Origin: Tubulanus polymorphus | Lineage: Eukaryota > Nemertea > Palaeonemertea > Tubulaniformes > Tubulanidae | Length of the DNA: 64,000 nucleotides | NCBI RefSeq assembly: GCF_964204645.1 | Contig: NC_134029.1 | Coordinates: 21,160,450 to 21,224,449 of the forward strand | Direction of reading: 5' to 3' | In this document: positions 23,022 through 33,632 of the stretch, piece after piece | How positions within the stretch are numbered: position 1 is the first letter of the stretch | Layout of the letters: the number at the start of each line of letters is the position of its first letter | Notes under the pieces: model-generated | The model's input: only the letters and a program-made list of their open reading frames with translations | Database searches by the model: none | Told to the model about the DNA's origin: nothing | Translations under genes and position numbers: made by a program

Positions 23022-24561
23022 ATGATAACTCAAACCATGGCATTTGTTTTCGAATGAAATGTTTTTTAAGCGTCGATTACATTTATTAAGAATTTTTCCA
23101 ATATTTGGGATATAAATAAAGATTTAACTTTTCACGTAAAAGTTGTTTGTTAGTCTTTAACTGGCTTTATGTTTCACTAAGCGGGACGACCCGCTTTTTG
23201 ACAACCTGCTTTTTTAAGTACATCAAGAAGGTTATTCCGTTTGAGTTTTGTTTTCGAACTTGCGTTGAGGATCTTTTAAAACCTTTTGGAACGGCATAAC
23301 TAATGTTTATATTGTGTCGGGCGTTGTTTAATCGGTCGAATTCGATCTAGTCGGGAAAGTGGACTTCTTCATTCTAGGAATAATAACGCGTACTATCGAT
23401 CATTGATCGCATTCAAATGCCGAGCAGCGAATAGACCAATGCAGTACCGTAATTACAGTGCAGTTACAGTACGCACATGTACAACGCAGCGTCGTCGACT
23501 GTTTTCGTGTTTTTCAATACGCCGTATTTAGGTACGTAGATTCATGTCTAGAATCAATTAGAAATTCGAAAGCGTTTTCAGAGTCTACGGTAGATTTGAT
23601 TAACTTTTTGATGCGCGGCAAATGTTGGCGTAGACGTAGATCGGTAGATTATCTGGGTACCGCTCCCAAACGTCATCTGCATAAAGTTCATTGTAGAAAA
23701 AGGTTTGAGTCCTGGGAAAATGGTGCATAAGCAACGGTATGAAAAAAAACAGTGATCAGGATTTTATACACTTGATTTAGAATATTTTTTTGAAGCAGGA
23801 AATAATTATACGTAAATTCAAAAACCAGTATCGTAAACTAGACGCAGCATACGTAAATTGTCGAGGAGCGATTTTACAGGAAAAACTCTGCTGTTCATTG
23901 CCTAAATTATCTTTGCAAAATATCCATGATAAATTGATTAATTATTTTCATGAAGGTACGTGACTGCTTTATTTGTAACCTACTTTTGGAACCTGATATG
24001 ACACTGCTTGATTATAAATTATCAGGTATACCGGTAAGTTCTATAACTACAGAATTACAAAAGTCCTTGGCATTTGGTATAAACGAACAGCGAACAATCT
24101 TTTCGACACGAATAGATAATCTAACACTGGTTTTCGTTAACCCCGACCATGATGTGGTTGTTGAACGCATTCAGAGTTCCACTCGGGGCCGTGGTTTTCA
24201 CGACTGGTCGATCTTCAAAAACCACCCTTCAGACGATTACACCATAGACTCGAAATCGTTTTAGAATCCCTGATTACACCAACCACTATACTTGATTAAT
24301 CGAAAGTCAGAATACATGTACGGGCATATTGACTCGCAGTTCTAGCCTGTGAATTGTTCAGGTTCTGGCCTGTGACTCATTCTTGCAAGGCCCGTGCGGC
24401 AAATGAAAGAAGTTGCTCACGCCAGGCCTTTTTGATCCCTTCTGCGTGATTGTGATCGAGTCATCGGTTACAGTTTATGTTTTATACCAAAACGAGACGT
24501 TATCGCCTGATTTTTTGGACTCCAAATGTACCTCTGATTTTGTTTTAATTGAAGACAAACC
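23022..24561. other. Intergenic region, POLR3G to SULT array
   Basis: No recognised gene. Open stretches at 23458-23730 and 23797-23949 and 23950-24264 (all plus) may belong to an unrecognised gene; the best is listed separately. Otherwise I see no repeat or family signal. Confidence 0.4.
23797..23949 (+). CDS. Possible exon of an unrecognised gene
   Basis: An open stretch begins after an acceptor-like TTTTGAAGCAG and ends at a donor-like GAAG|GTACGT. It would encode a Lys/Arg and Leu-rich segment containing FKNQYRKLDAAYVNCRG and LSLQNIHDKLINYF, which looks like folded helical protein. I do not recognise it. No upstream exon joins cleanly in phase: the stretch at 23458-23730 ends in a stop before the only good donor. 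It could be a small lineage-specific gene or chance. Confidence 0.25.
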
Positions 24562-25895
24562 ATGGAGCAGTTGCCAACCAAGACGTTGGCGAATGATCTT
24601 TATCCGAGACCAATTGAATATGTCAACGACGTACCTATAAACTTGGAATATCACAGTAAAGAACGTATCAATGAAATTATGAACGTGGAATTCAGATCGG
24701 ATGATATAATCGTGGCGACCTATCCCAAAGCAGGTAATATAACTGAACCACTGCTGAAGAAAGTTTTCGACTATCTTCTCTGCAAATTTTGACAATTAAA
24801 ACATCAAATCAGTTTATAAATCCATGGTTTGTATTAGAAATATTGAAAAGAAAATACAGGACGCGGGGGCGGATACAGGGGGTGGGTTCTGAGGTCCCGG
24901 AACTTCGTTGAGCTTTGCCCGTGCCCTCTGAGATGCTCCTCAATCCATGGGAATGGCATAAAAGTGCTCTTATTGTTTGGTATGATTTAGTGTAGCAAGT
25001 GGCCCTGAAGACCGAAGGTTTGATGCAAAGTGATGCAATGATATTCTACAATGATTTATCATTTAAAGCCCAAAACAAGTGCATAGATGAAATTTGGATA
25101 CGCTATACTCAAATCTTACAACTTGTTTTATTTTTACTCGTTAAAGGAACAACGATGACTCAAGAAATAACGTGGCTTGTTATGAATAATGGAGACGTAG
25201 AGGCCGCGAAACAAGAATATATAGCTGCGCGAATACCGTTCCTTGAGTTCACTCCACCCGTCAGCAGTAAGATCTCCGGACAAGACGATTGCACATCAAT
25301 GAACCTGTTTCTAGAGCAAAATTCTCCTCGATTGTGCAAGGTTCATTTACCTTGGAATCTAGGGCCAAGTAGAGCTGTCGATGAATTTAATGCTAAATTA
25401 ATTTACGTCATGAGAAATCCTAAAGATACAGCCGTATCTAACTTTTATTTCGCGCAGTCCTTTGAGTTAAATCCATACAGAGGTTCATTTTCCGATTTTC
25501 TCAAAGTCTACCTGGCCCCAGACATGGATTACGGCCCTATATTCGATCATTATTTGGGTTATTGGAACGAGCGTCATAGAGAAAATATCCTTATTCTATA
25601 TTACGAAGATTTGGTTCACGATCACAGAGCACAAGTTGTAAAGATCGCTAAATTTCTACAGAAAGATTTAACGGATGAAGTCGTAGATAGAATCGTAGCA
25701 TCGACCAGATTCAAATCTATGAAAGAGAATCCTATGACTAATTATGCGTATGATGGACCGGTGAGGCCCAATGCCACACCTTTTATGCGCAAAGGTGAAG
25801 CGGGTGATTGGAAGAACCACTTTACTGCGGAAGAAGCAGAACTCTATGATCGTCTGATCGCCGAAAAGCTGACATCTGTTGGTATAAAATACTAA
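24562..25895 (+). CDS. Cytosolic sulfotransferase SULT-1
   Basis: Two exons, 24562-24733 and 25147-25895, joined in phase 1, give 306 aa, a normal SULT length. These enzymes move a sulfo group from PAPS to hydroxyl or amine acceptors in the cytosol. Visible motifs: the 5'-phosphosulfate loop YPKAGTTMTQEI (the intron splits it after AG), the catalytic His in KVHLPW, the 3'-phosphate segment YVMRNPKDTAVSNFYF, and RKGEAGDWKNHF near the end. The usual GTTW is GTTM, as in nearly all copies here. The dimer motif KxxxTVxxxE reads KNHFTAEEAE. An ATG at 24999 downstream in the intron opens a longer unspliced frame, but it lacks the N-terminal half of the PAPS loop. This is the first member of the array. 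Confidence 0.9.
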
Positions 25896-26180
25896 GTCAT
25901 TTTAGTCTGAATAACAGCCATTTGAAAAGTATTTAGCGAATGGGATAAATTCCATTTCGATAGATATGATCGTTAAATAGCAATATTCGATTTTTATTTT
26001 ACATATATGCATACTGTTCGTCCGTTTTTGTGATTTATTATAATTGATAAATAATAAATATTTGTGACAAAACGAATTTTTACCTGCGCTTTCCATTGAG
26101 GCTGATTTATCCAGGATATCTACCTTTCTATGATTAAGTGTCGTAGATTCGTTTTATATTGCCTATGAAAAAAAAACTGC

Positions 26181-26201
26181 GACACAATCAATGTCACAGT
26201 T
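26181..26201. promoter_or_regulatory. Shared upstream motif, SULT-2 copy
   Basis: GACACAATCAATGTCACAGT lies about 150 bp before the SULT-2 start. The same string with one change lies at a similar distance before SULT-3, and its core in reverse (AACTGTGACA) precedes SULT-7 and SULT-8. It may be a transcription-factor site or simply shared ancestry. Confidence 0.4.
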
Positions 26202-26341
26202 GGAAGTTTACTATAATCATACGTGTTCAAATATATCCTATATAGGAATGCTCACAACAAAGGAGAGGTAAGTTCGTTTAAAACGGGGAAAAATTAACTT
26301 TTGATGTATAACGAAGTAGGACGTTGGTTAAAATTTCAAGC

Positions 26342-27335
26342 ATGGAATCAAGGTTTCAAGTGAGTGAACTATGGCCTCGGCCGATTGAAATTGTACATGG
26401 CTGTCCGTTAGATATGGATATTCACAACAAAGAACTTCTTGATGAAATATGGTGAACCAGGGAAGATGATGTCATAATAGCGTCGTCTCCAAAAGCAGGT
26501 AAACTTTTCTTGTTGATTGGCAGCCATCAGAATACAGAGCATGAGTGATTCGATACGGGATAGGGTATCTTACAGCAGATTTTGGCGTTTTTCACTCGTC
26601 TGATAGAATGTACTATGATTTTTGATAGGGACAACGACGACACGAGATAACGTGGTTACTAGTGAATCACGGAGACGTTGAGGCTGTGAGTGAAGAATAT
26701 ACAGAAGCGCTGGTGCTATACTTAAAGCAAACCCGACTTATCAGTAGTAAGATATACGGTGGAAACAATCACAACTCAATTGACCTTTATTTAAAAAAGC
26801 AAAGTCCTCCTCGAACGTCCAAGGTCCATTTTACCTTTGAATTCAGGCCTTGGTCGAGCCGTTGAAAAAATTCAATTCAAAATTGATCTATGTCATGGGA
26901 AATCCTAAAGATGATATCGTGTCCTTAGTCCTTTGTCTAAAAGTCTATTTGGGTCCGGACATAGCATACGGAAATATTTTCGATCATTATTTGGGTTATT
27001 GGAATGAGCGCCATAGAAAATATCCTCATTCTATATTACGAAGATCTGGTTCACGATCACAGAGCACTATAAGTTGTGAAGATGGCTGAATTTCTTAAGA
27101 AAAAGATCTAACCGATGAAGTCATAGATAGAATCGTAGAAGCGATCAAATTCAAATTCATGAAAGCGAATCCTATGACAAACTATGAATTTGATAGACCT
27201 TTTAGAACGGGGACAACACCATTTATGCGCAAAGGTGAAACGGGTGATTGCGAAAACTACTTTACTGCGGAAGAAGTAGAACTCTTTGATCGTCTGATCG
27301 CCGAGAAGCTGATATCTGTTGGTATTAAATACTAG
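26342..27335 (+). pseudogene. Sulfotransferase pseudogene SULT-2
   Basis: The sequence aligns along its whole length with the neighbouring SULT genes but is broken in several ways. Exon 1 (from 26342) begins MESRFQVSELWPRPIEIVHG. It then loses bases after LLDEI and meets an in-frame TGA. The PAPS loop is altered (SSPKAG). In exon 2 the GTT..TQEI region is damaged and the frame shifts several times after about 26840. A central block (the SYFxFxQSF segment) is missing. The end still reads as a SULT C-terminus to a TAG at 27333-27335. Clear similarity with many lesions points to a moderately old pseudogene. Confidence 0.88.
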
Positions 27336-27736
27336 ATATCAAAGAAATATTGCATCGGTGCATTGTAGTACAAATATCAACGATTTGAACATGTAACTTG
27401 TGAACAATGTGAACAATATCATTTCAAGTCAAAGTTTGTGAAAACATTCAATTCTCGTCGCAGAGCACATTAAGTACATGTAAATCCAGCTGTATAATTT
27501 GTAATACATATAAGTTAATACTTATGCACAAACACTTGCGCATATCGTTAAAACGGTGTTTGGTTTTCTGTGGTTCAAAATGTCCATTCGTATACTTTGT
27601 GATTAATAATAAATAGGTTTGACTTTCGACAAAAACGAATTTTTTGTTTGTTTCGGTGAGTCAAGAGTTTTTCAAGTGGATATCTACGTTCCTATGGTTA
27701 TGTGTCGTCATTAATTTAGGCTATAAAGAATATTGC

Positions 27737-27757
27737 GACACAATCAATATCACAGTT
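27737..27757. promoter_or_regulatory. Shared upstream motif, SULT-3 copy
   Basis: GACACAATCAATATCACAGT lies about 160 bp before the SULT-3 ATG and is nearly identical to the SULT-2 copy. Confidence 0.4.
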
Positions 27758-27908
27758 TTAAAGTTTACCATAATCATAAAGCACTGGTGCGCGATTAAGG
27801 AAAGGTAAGATTGTCGTAAAAAGTGAAAACCATGAAATTACAGTCGGACATTCGTTTAAATTTGTGTCATCACCTGCATCCCACATAGGTTTTGATACGT
27901 ACCGCACG

Positions 27909-29296
27909 ATGGAATCAAAGTTTCAAGATCATGTAGAACTATGGCCTCGGCCGATTGAAATTATACACGGCTGTCCGTTAGATATGGATATTCACAGCAA
28001 AGAACTCATTGATGAGATAATGAACTTAGAATTCAGGGAAGATGATGTAATTGTTGCCACGTATCCCAAAGCAGGTAAACGTAATAATGAATTCAGGCAC
28101 GGGTCCAGGATTTTTTCCAGGAGGGGGTTCATAAAGAATGTTAATGTTAAACCGCCGACTTAAATCTCTGACAGGGGGCCTATACTGCATATTGTTTGGC
28201 CAAACATAAGATGATATGTTACCGATTATGTAATACTGTTCGCCCACTTTTTCTTGAGTACATTCCTTCAAGAAAGCGATTGAAAATGTTTTTGGCAGCT
28301 GAGATGGGGGGAGGCGGTGTCACGACCCCTGAAAAACCCCCCTGGATCCGCGCCTGGACTTACCCACTAGCGCACGGTATTAAGGAGTGTGACTCCTTAA
28401 TATTGCACAATATAGCCGTTAGCATATACACATGCATTGAAAAATTGGAAGCGTAAAATCTATAGTAATTTTGAACGAGACTGGAAATTTCTCAAAACAC
28501 ATATGTAGTACGCTCATGTCTGATGGGGTGAACTTTGATTTTCAAAGGGACGACGATGACACAAGAAATAACGTGGCTTGTTATGAATAATGGAGACGTC
28601 GATGCTGCCAGTAAAGAATATATTGTAGCCCGAGTACCGTTCCTTGAGTACACTCGTCTAGTCAGCAGTAAAATATATGGAGGAAACGATCACAAATCAA
28701 TTGATTTATTCAAAAAGAAAAGTTCTCCTCGGATGTGTAAGATACATTTACCTTGGAACCTAGGCGCGGGTCGAGCTGTTAAGGAATTTAACTCCAAATT
28801 GATCTATGTCATGAGAAATCCGAAGGATAATGTCGTGTCTTATTTTCATTTCTCACAATCTTTCTTCAAAATCCCTTTCAGCGGTTCTTTTACCGATTTT
28901 CTAAAAGTCTATTTGGGTCCAACGATGGGCTTCGGAAATATATTTGATCATTATTTGGGTTATTGGAAGGAGCGCCATAGAGAAAATGTCCTTATTCTAT
29001 ATTACGAAGATTTGGTTCACGATCACAGAGCACAAGTTGTAAAGATCGCTAAATTTCTCCAGAAAGAATTAACTGATGAAGTCATAGATAGAATCGTAGA
29101 AGCGACCAAATTCAAATCTATGAAAAAGAATCCTATGACAAACTATGAATTTGATAGACCTGTTAGACCAGGGACTACACCATTTATGCGCAAAGGTGAA
29201 ACGGGTGATTGGAAAAACCACTTTTCAGTGGAAGAAGCAGAAATCTTTGATAATCTGATCGCTGAGAAACTGACATCTGTCGGTATAGAATACTAA
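27909..29296 (+). CDS. Cytosolic sulfotransferase SULT-3
   Basis: Exons 27909-28074 and 28548-29296 join in phase 1 to 915 nt, 304 aa. The start was set at 27909 (MESKFQDHVELWPRPIE) by alignment with the sister copies; an in-frame ATG at 27864 would add 15 residues. Motifs: YPKAG|GTTMTQEI, KIHLPW with the catalytic His, YVMRNPKDNVVSYFHF, RKGETGDWKNHFSVEEAE. The dimer motif has SV instead of TV. It is closest in sequence to the SULT-2 pseudogene in exon 1 and upstream, so these two are probably sister duplicates. The intron carries a MITE at 28094-28356. Confidence 0.92.
28094..28356. mobile_element. MITE with CAGGCxCGGxTCCAGG ends, hAT-like
   Basis: The left end reads CAGGCACGGGTCCAGG and the right end reversed reads CAGGCGCGGATCCAGG. 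The element is about 263 bp with no coding frame. It lies in the SULT-3 intron. No 8-bp target duplication is evident. A fragment with the same GGGGCGGATaCAGGGGG core sits at about 24867-24890 in the SULT-1 intron. Confidence 0.7.
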
Positions 29297-30724
29297 ATAT
29301 TTGTCAAATTTCATACGTCAATTACTGTGTAATTTGTGGTGAATAATAAATAAGTTTGATTTCTGAAAATGAGATTACAGGAGTTCTAAATTCTTCCTCT
29401 GATGAGATGGATCTCTGCGCGCACGAATGCTCATAAGTGGGTGATAGATTTTTCAGTGTGCTCGTCGTAATCTTCAGTGTCTCTTATATGTGTCAGTGTC
29501 CTCATCAAACATAACTGTATCACAAACCTATAACGATCGCTATTCTTTCTAAAGTTCACAATCCTTGTTGTAGATCCTTAAAAAACAAATCCTCGATACT
29601 GCACCAGCAAAGAGGTAACCCTTTCTAGAAAAGAAACATTTACGAATTTGAGAGAATTTTCGCGACATCCGTTTGTCACAAATGCGTAAATTAATTGTTT
29701 GATTGATAACAAAAACGATTCGGATTCTATCACAAAATGGAGTTTTTAACTTGCTCTTTCTTGAACGACGTGTATTTCTGTTGACGATATTATACTGATA
29801 CACATACGTTAAGATCTGTTTATTAGGTCAACATTTCTTTCATTAATACATTGCCCACAATTTAATGAAATACAACCTGACAATCACTGTATTCAGGTCT
29901 ACTGTCATGAAATATTTTAATGCACACGTAGGCGTGATGTTGATAGGGCCCTTCTTCAAAATTAAACAAAGCGGTTGATGATTATAGGATGGAACGAAAA
30001 TTAAAACCGTGGAATCGAGTGATGGAATTCATATATGGCTGTCCTTTGAATATGAACAACGCAGGAACAACGATGACACAAGAAATAACGTGGTTGGTGA
30101 TGAATAATGGTGACGCGGAAGCTGCTAAACGGGAATATATCGCGGTACGGATCCCGTTTTTGGAGTACACACGGCTGATTCATAGTAAGGCATATGGTAA
30201 AAAGTACACGTCGCTGGAATTGTTCCTGCAACAAAGTTCTCCTCGAATGGGTAAATTCCATTTACCCTGGTATCTAGGCCCCGGTCGTGCTGTAGATAAA
30301 TTTCATTCTAGATTGATTTACGTCATGAAAAATCCTAAAGATACAGCCGTCTCATACTTTTATTTCGCGCAGTCCTTTCCAAAACCATACACCGGGCCAT
30401 TCTCCGATTTTCTCAAAGTTTATCTGGCCCCAGACATGGGCAACGGAAATATATTCGATCATTATTTGGGTTATTGGAAGGAGCGCCATAGAGAAAATAT
30501 CCTCATTCTATACTACGAAGATTTGGTTCACGATCACAGAGCACAAGTTGTAAAGATCGCTAAATTTCTACAGAAAGAATTAACTGATGAAGTCATAGAT
30601 AGAATCGTAGAAGCGACATCTTTCAAATCTATGAAAGAGAATCCTATGGTACAATTTTCATTTGACGAGCCTCCCAGGCCAGACGCACCACCATTTTTTC
30701 GCAAAGGTGAAACGGGTGATTGGA

Positions 30725-30729
30725 GAAAC
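30725..30729. repeat. Target site duplication, left copy (GAAAC)
   Basis: GAAAC directly precedes the left LTR and recurs at 36803-36807 directly after the right LTR. A 5-bp duplication is typical of BEL/Pao and other LTR elements. Confidence 0.95.
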
Positions 30730-30934
30730 TGTCACGCAGTACTAGCGTGTATTATGTAACGTGTTATATTTCACCGATCACAGTTTCACGGGTGATCAAC
30801 CATGTATATTATTGTGTATATAAACCTTTTCCTGCAATAAAGTGGGGTTCAGTTTTTCGTTTGTATCTAGCTGTGTTGGAGTTATTTTTCTGCCTTTGGA
30901 GGATCTACAGTCCCAGGTCATTTTCCGTATGACA
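30730..30934 (+). repeat. Left LTR of the BEL element
   Basis: 205 bp, from TGTCACGCAG to CCGTATGACA. Inside are a TATA-like TATATAAA at 30817-30824 and an AATAAA at 30836-30841, expected for the promoter and polyadenylation signals. The TGGTCCCTCGAGCCGAGG segment shortly after the LTR (from about 30938) is the likely primer-binding site; the tRNA is not identified. Confidence 0.95.
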
Positions 30935-30971
30935 TTTTGGTCCCTCGAGCCGAGGAAATAGAAACAGCAAG

Positions 30972-33632
30972 ATGGACGAAGAAGATAAGAAAAAATTATA
31001 CAACACGAGGAAAGGACATCGGAGTCACCTAACGAAATTATTTACGAGAGGAAGAGACGCGGTATCTCAGGAGCAAAGCGTGCAAGGTATGTCCGTCGTA
31101 TCGATGATAAAGGAAAAAATTCAAATGATGACCGATTTAGATTCAAACTTATTAGAATTTTATTCGAAAGAAAAAGAAATTTGCGACTTTATCGCCGAGT
31201 CTGAAGATTATTTGTCGGAACGAAAAATTGATTTGTCAGTGTTGGAGCATTCCGTACAAGCTCTTACGATTAATGTTCCTTCAAACCGTGATTTTACAAC
31301 TCGTCCGAAAAGATTAACGCTCGAAAAATTAAAATTGCCGACATTCTCAGGAAACCTCCTAGAATGGAAGTCATTCTGGGACTTATTTTGCGCAACAGTT
31401 GACGAGCAGTCGGATCTCTCGGGTATCGAAAAATTTAGTCATTTGATTACTCATTTGACAGGAGAAGCCAAAGAATGTCTTGAGGGCCTCCCGTTAACCG
31501 ATGTGAATTATTTCGTTGCAAAAAAGTTATTGTGCGACCGATTCGGGCAAGCTCATAAAATCGCTGAGGTCTATATGACATCCTTGTTGAGTTTACCGGC
31601 ACCCCGCTATGATCTAAAATCGTTAAGGTCATTTTACGATAAGTTAGAGAAATACATCAGGAGTTTAGATTCGATAGGGAAGCCTACTTCAAATTATGGC
31701 GCCATGTTAGTTCCGGTTCTGCGAACGAAATTACCATATGAAGTAAATTTGAATATTTCTAAAGAGCATGGCAATAAAGACTGGGACCTCGACTCGTTGC
31801 GTACGGCTATAAAGAATGAAGTGTTAACTCTCGAGGCGTGTAACACTTTGAGTTGTTCGAATTCAACTCAAGCCAAAAGTTCAACCGTGACGTCGTTGAT
31901 TTCGACCGTAGATCGCGTGAATTATAATAGACCGGTTAAACAACAACTACACCGTCCCAACAATTCGAACCGCGGTAAATGCGCGTATTGTTATTCTTCA
32001 AATCATTACGCGAACCAGTGCGAGATCATAACTGACCCTGAAATTCGCTTCAGTATGATCAGAAATGCGAATTTATGTTATAGTTGTTTAGGGAAACACC
32101 GTTCTCGAGATTGTGGTTCTCAACAGCGGTGTAAATCGTGCGGCGGCAAACATCATTCGAGTTTGTGCAGTGCTTCTTTTTTCAGGCGATCTCAACCTAA
32201 GGGTGTGCGTGCACATTTGGTCAGTTGTGAGCGTAGCGTTGATGGTACTGCGCCTACACCTCAGTTAGTACCCGCGGCTCGCAATCCCACACCACAACAG
32301 CAGTCAACAATGAGTTTAATAAATGAATCCAATTCTTACGCAAAATCAGAAACGTCTATAGAAAATGTTAACATTTCAGTAGCCGTTAATACGGTTCAAA
32401 CGATTCCAGTTCATTTAAAAACTGCTGTTGGTAGGGTAACGGGACCCGAGGAACATACCTTCGCCAACATCCTTTTCGATGATGGATCGCAAAGATCATT
32501 TGTTACGGAAGAGTTAGCAAATCTTCTAAAATTACAGATTATCAAAAATGCAGATTTGAATTTGTGTACTTTTGGGGCAACTTCGACTACGAACAGGAAG
32601 GTCGATATTGTAGAGATTAACATAATATGTACAGATGTATCTACTTTAAAAGTCGAAGCAATAGTTGTACCGGCCATAACAAAACCATTACTTGTGCCTT
32701 CTGATATTGAAACAATTAATGAATTTAAAGGTCTGCAATTTGCACAACCCATACATTACGCTTCAGATCACATCGACATTTCTGTATTAATCGGAAGTGA
32801 TTATTACTACAATTTTATTGAGACTGAAGGCACAATACGGTCGAGCGATGGTCCAGTAGCGGTTCCAACTAAACTCGGTTATGTTATAACTGGGCCTAGG
32901 AAAAATGGTAGTTCTAGTAATGTTAGCATGTTACATGTAGTATCGGAGCCTGATTCTTATAATCTTGGCCGATTCTGGTCGTTAGATATTTTAGGTATCA
33001 CGCCTCCAGTCGACGAAACTTCCAATTTTTTAGAGGAATATCTAAATAGTTCTATTTCTAAAGAAGGAGGTATCTATCAGGCAAAACTCCCGTGGAGAGT
33101 GGGTTATGGTCCTTTACCATCAAATTACTCGGTAGCATACGGCCGTACAAGATCACTCGCTCGGCGCCTGTTTCAATCTTCGTTGTTAGAGAGTTATGAC
33201 GGGATAATCAAATATCAATTAGAACGCGACTTCATTGAGAAGGTGGCCTACCCTGATCCTATTGATGATTTAGGGAAAATTCATTATATTCCGCATCACG
33301 CTGTATTTCGAGAGTCTAGTACTACACCTATCCGCATAGTATTTGACTGTAGTTGTCGTTCTTCCAAAAACTCATTAAGTTTGAATGATTGTTTGGAGTC
33401 AGGGCCTTGCCTTCTCAATGAACTCACTTCTATTCTCATACGATTTCGATTATTTGATTGCGCAGTAACCACTGATATCGAAAAAGCGTTTTTGCACGTT
33501 GGTTTAGATAAATCGGATCGAGATTCTACGCTTTTCTCTGGCTTAGTGATTCGAAAGACACTGAAAGTACATTTGAGGTTTATCGCTTTAAGAGAGTCCT
33601 TTTCGGTGCGAAATGTTCGCCGTTTATGCTAA
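30972..33632 (+). CDS. BEL Gag-Pol, first open frame
   Basis: 886 codons from the ATG at 30972. Residues about 110-290 carry the DUF1759-type Gag region (LKLPTFSGNLLEWKSFWDLF). Three Cys/His knuckles follow around residues 335-400 (CAYCYSSNHYANQC, CYSCLGKH, CKSCGGKHH). An aspartic protease active site, LFDDGSQRSF, lies near residue 505. Reverse transcriptase begins around residue 720, with RIVFDCSCRS and TDIEKAFLHVGL. The frame leaves the family pattern near 33531 and stops at 33632. The rest of the polymerase continues in another frame. The product acts in reverse transcription of the element's own RNA. Confidence 0.93.
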   Translation: MDEEDKKKLYNTRKGHRSHLTKLFTRGRDAVSQEQSVQGMSVVSMIKEKIQMMTDLDSNLLEFYSKEKEICDFIAESEDYLSERKIDLSVLEHSVQALTINVPSNRDFTTRPKRLTLEKLKLPTFSGNLLEWKSFWDLFCATVDEQSDLSGIEKFSHLITHLTGEAKECLEGLPLTDVNYFVAKKLLCDRFGQAHKIAEVYMTSLLSLPAPRYDLKSLRSFYDKLEKYIRSLDSIGKPTSNYGAMLVPVLRTKLPYEVNLNISKEHGNKDWDLDSLRTAIKNEVLTLEACNTLSCSNSTQAKSSTVTSLISTVDRVNYNRPVKQQLHRPNNSNRGKCAYCYSSNHYANQCEIITDPEIRFSMIRNANLCYSCLGKHRSRDCGSQQRCKSCGGKHHSSLCSASFFRRSQPKGVRAHLVSCERSVDGTAPTPQLVPAARNPTPQQQSTMSLINESNSYAKSETSIENVNISVAVNTVQTIPVHLKTAVGRVTGPEEHTFANILFDDGSQRSFVTEELANLLKLQIIKNADLNLCTFGATSTTNRKVDIVEINIICTDVSTLKVEAIVVPAITKPLLVPSDIETINEFKGLQFAQPIHYASDHIDISVLIGSDYYYNFIETEGTIRSSDGPVAVPTKLGYVITGPRKNGSSSNVSMLHVVSEPDSYNLGRFWSLDILGITPPVDETSNFLEEYLNSSISKEGGIYQAKLPWRVGYGPLPSNYSVAYGRTRSLARRLFQSSLLESYDGIIKYQLERDFIEKVAYPDPIDDLGKIHYIPHHAVFRESSTTPIRIVFDCSCRSSKNSLSLNDCLESGPCLLNELTSILIRFRLFDCAVTTDIEKAFLHVGLDKSDRDSTLFSGLVIRKTLKVHLRFIALRESFSVRNVRRLC

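Noticed and set aside
24999-25146. ATG at 24999 as the start of SULT-1
   Set aside because: This would skip the exon that encodes the first half of the PAPS loop; all sister genes use the upstream exon.
30720-30932. Open frame across the left LTR, repeated at 36456-36800
   Set aside because: It is simply LTR sequence read in one frame; the repeat reflects LTR identity and not a gene.
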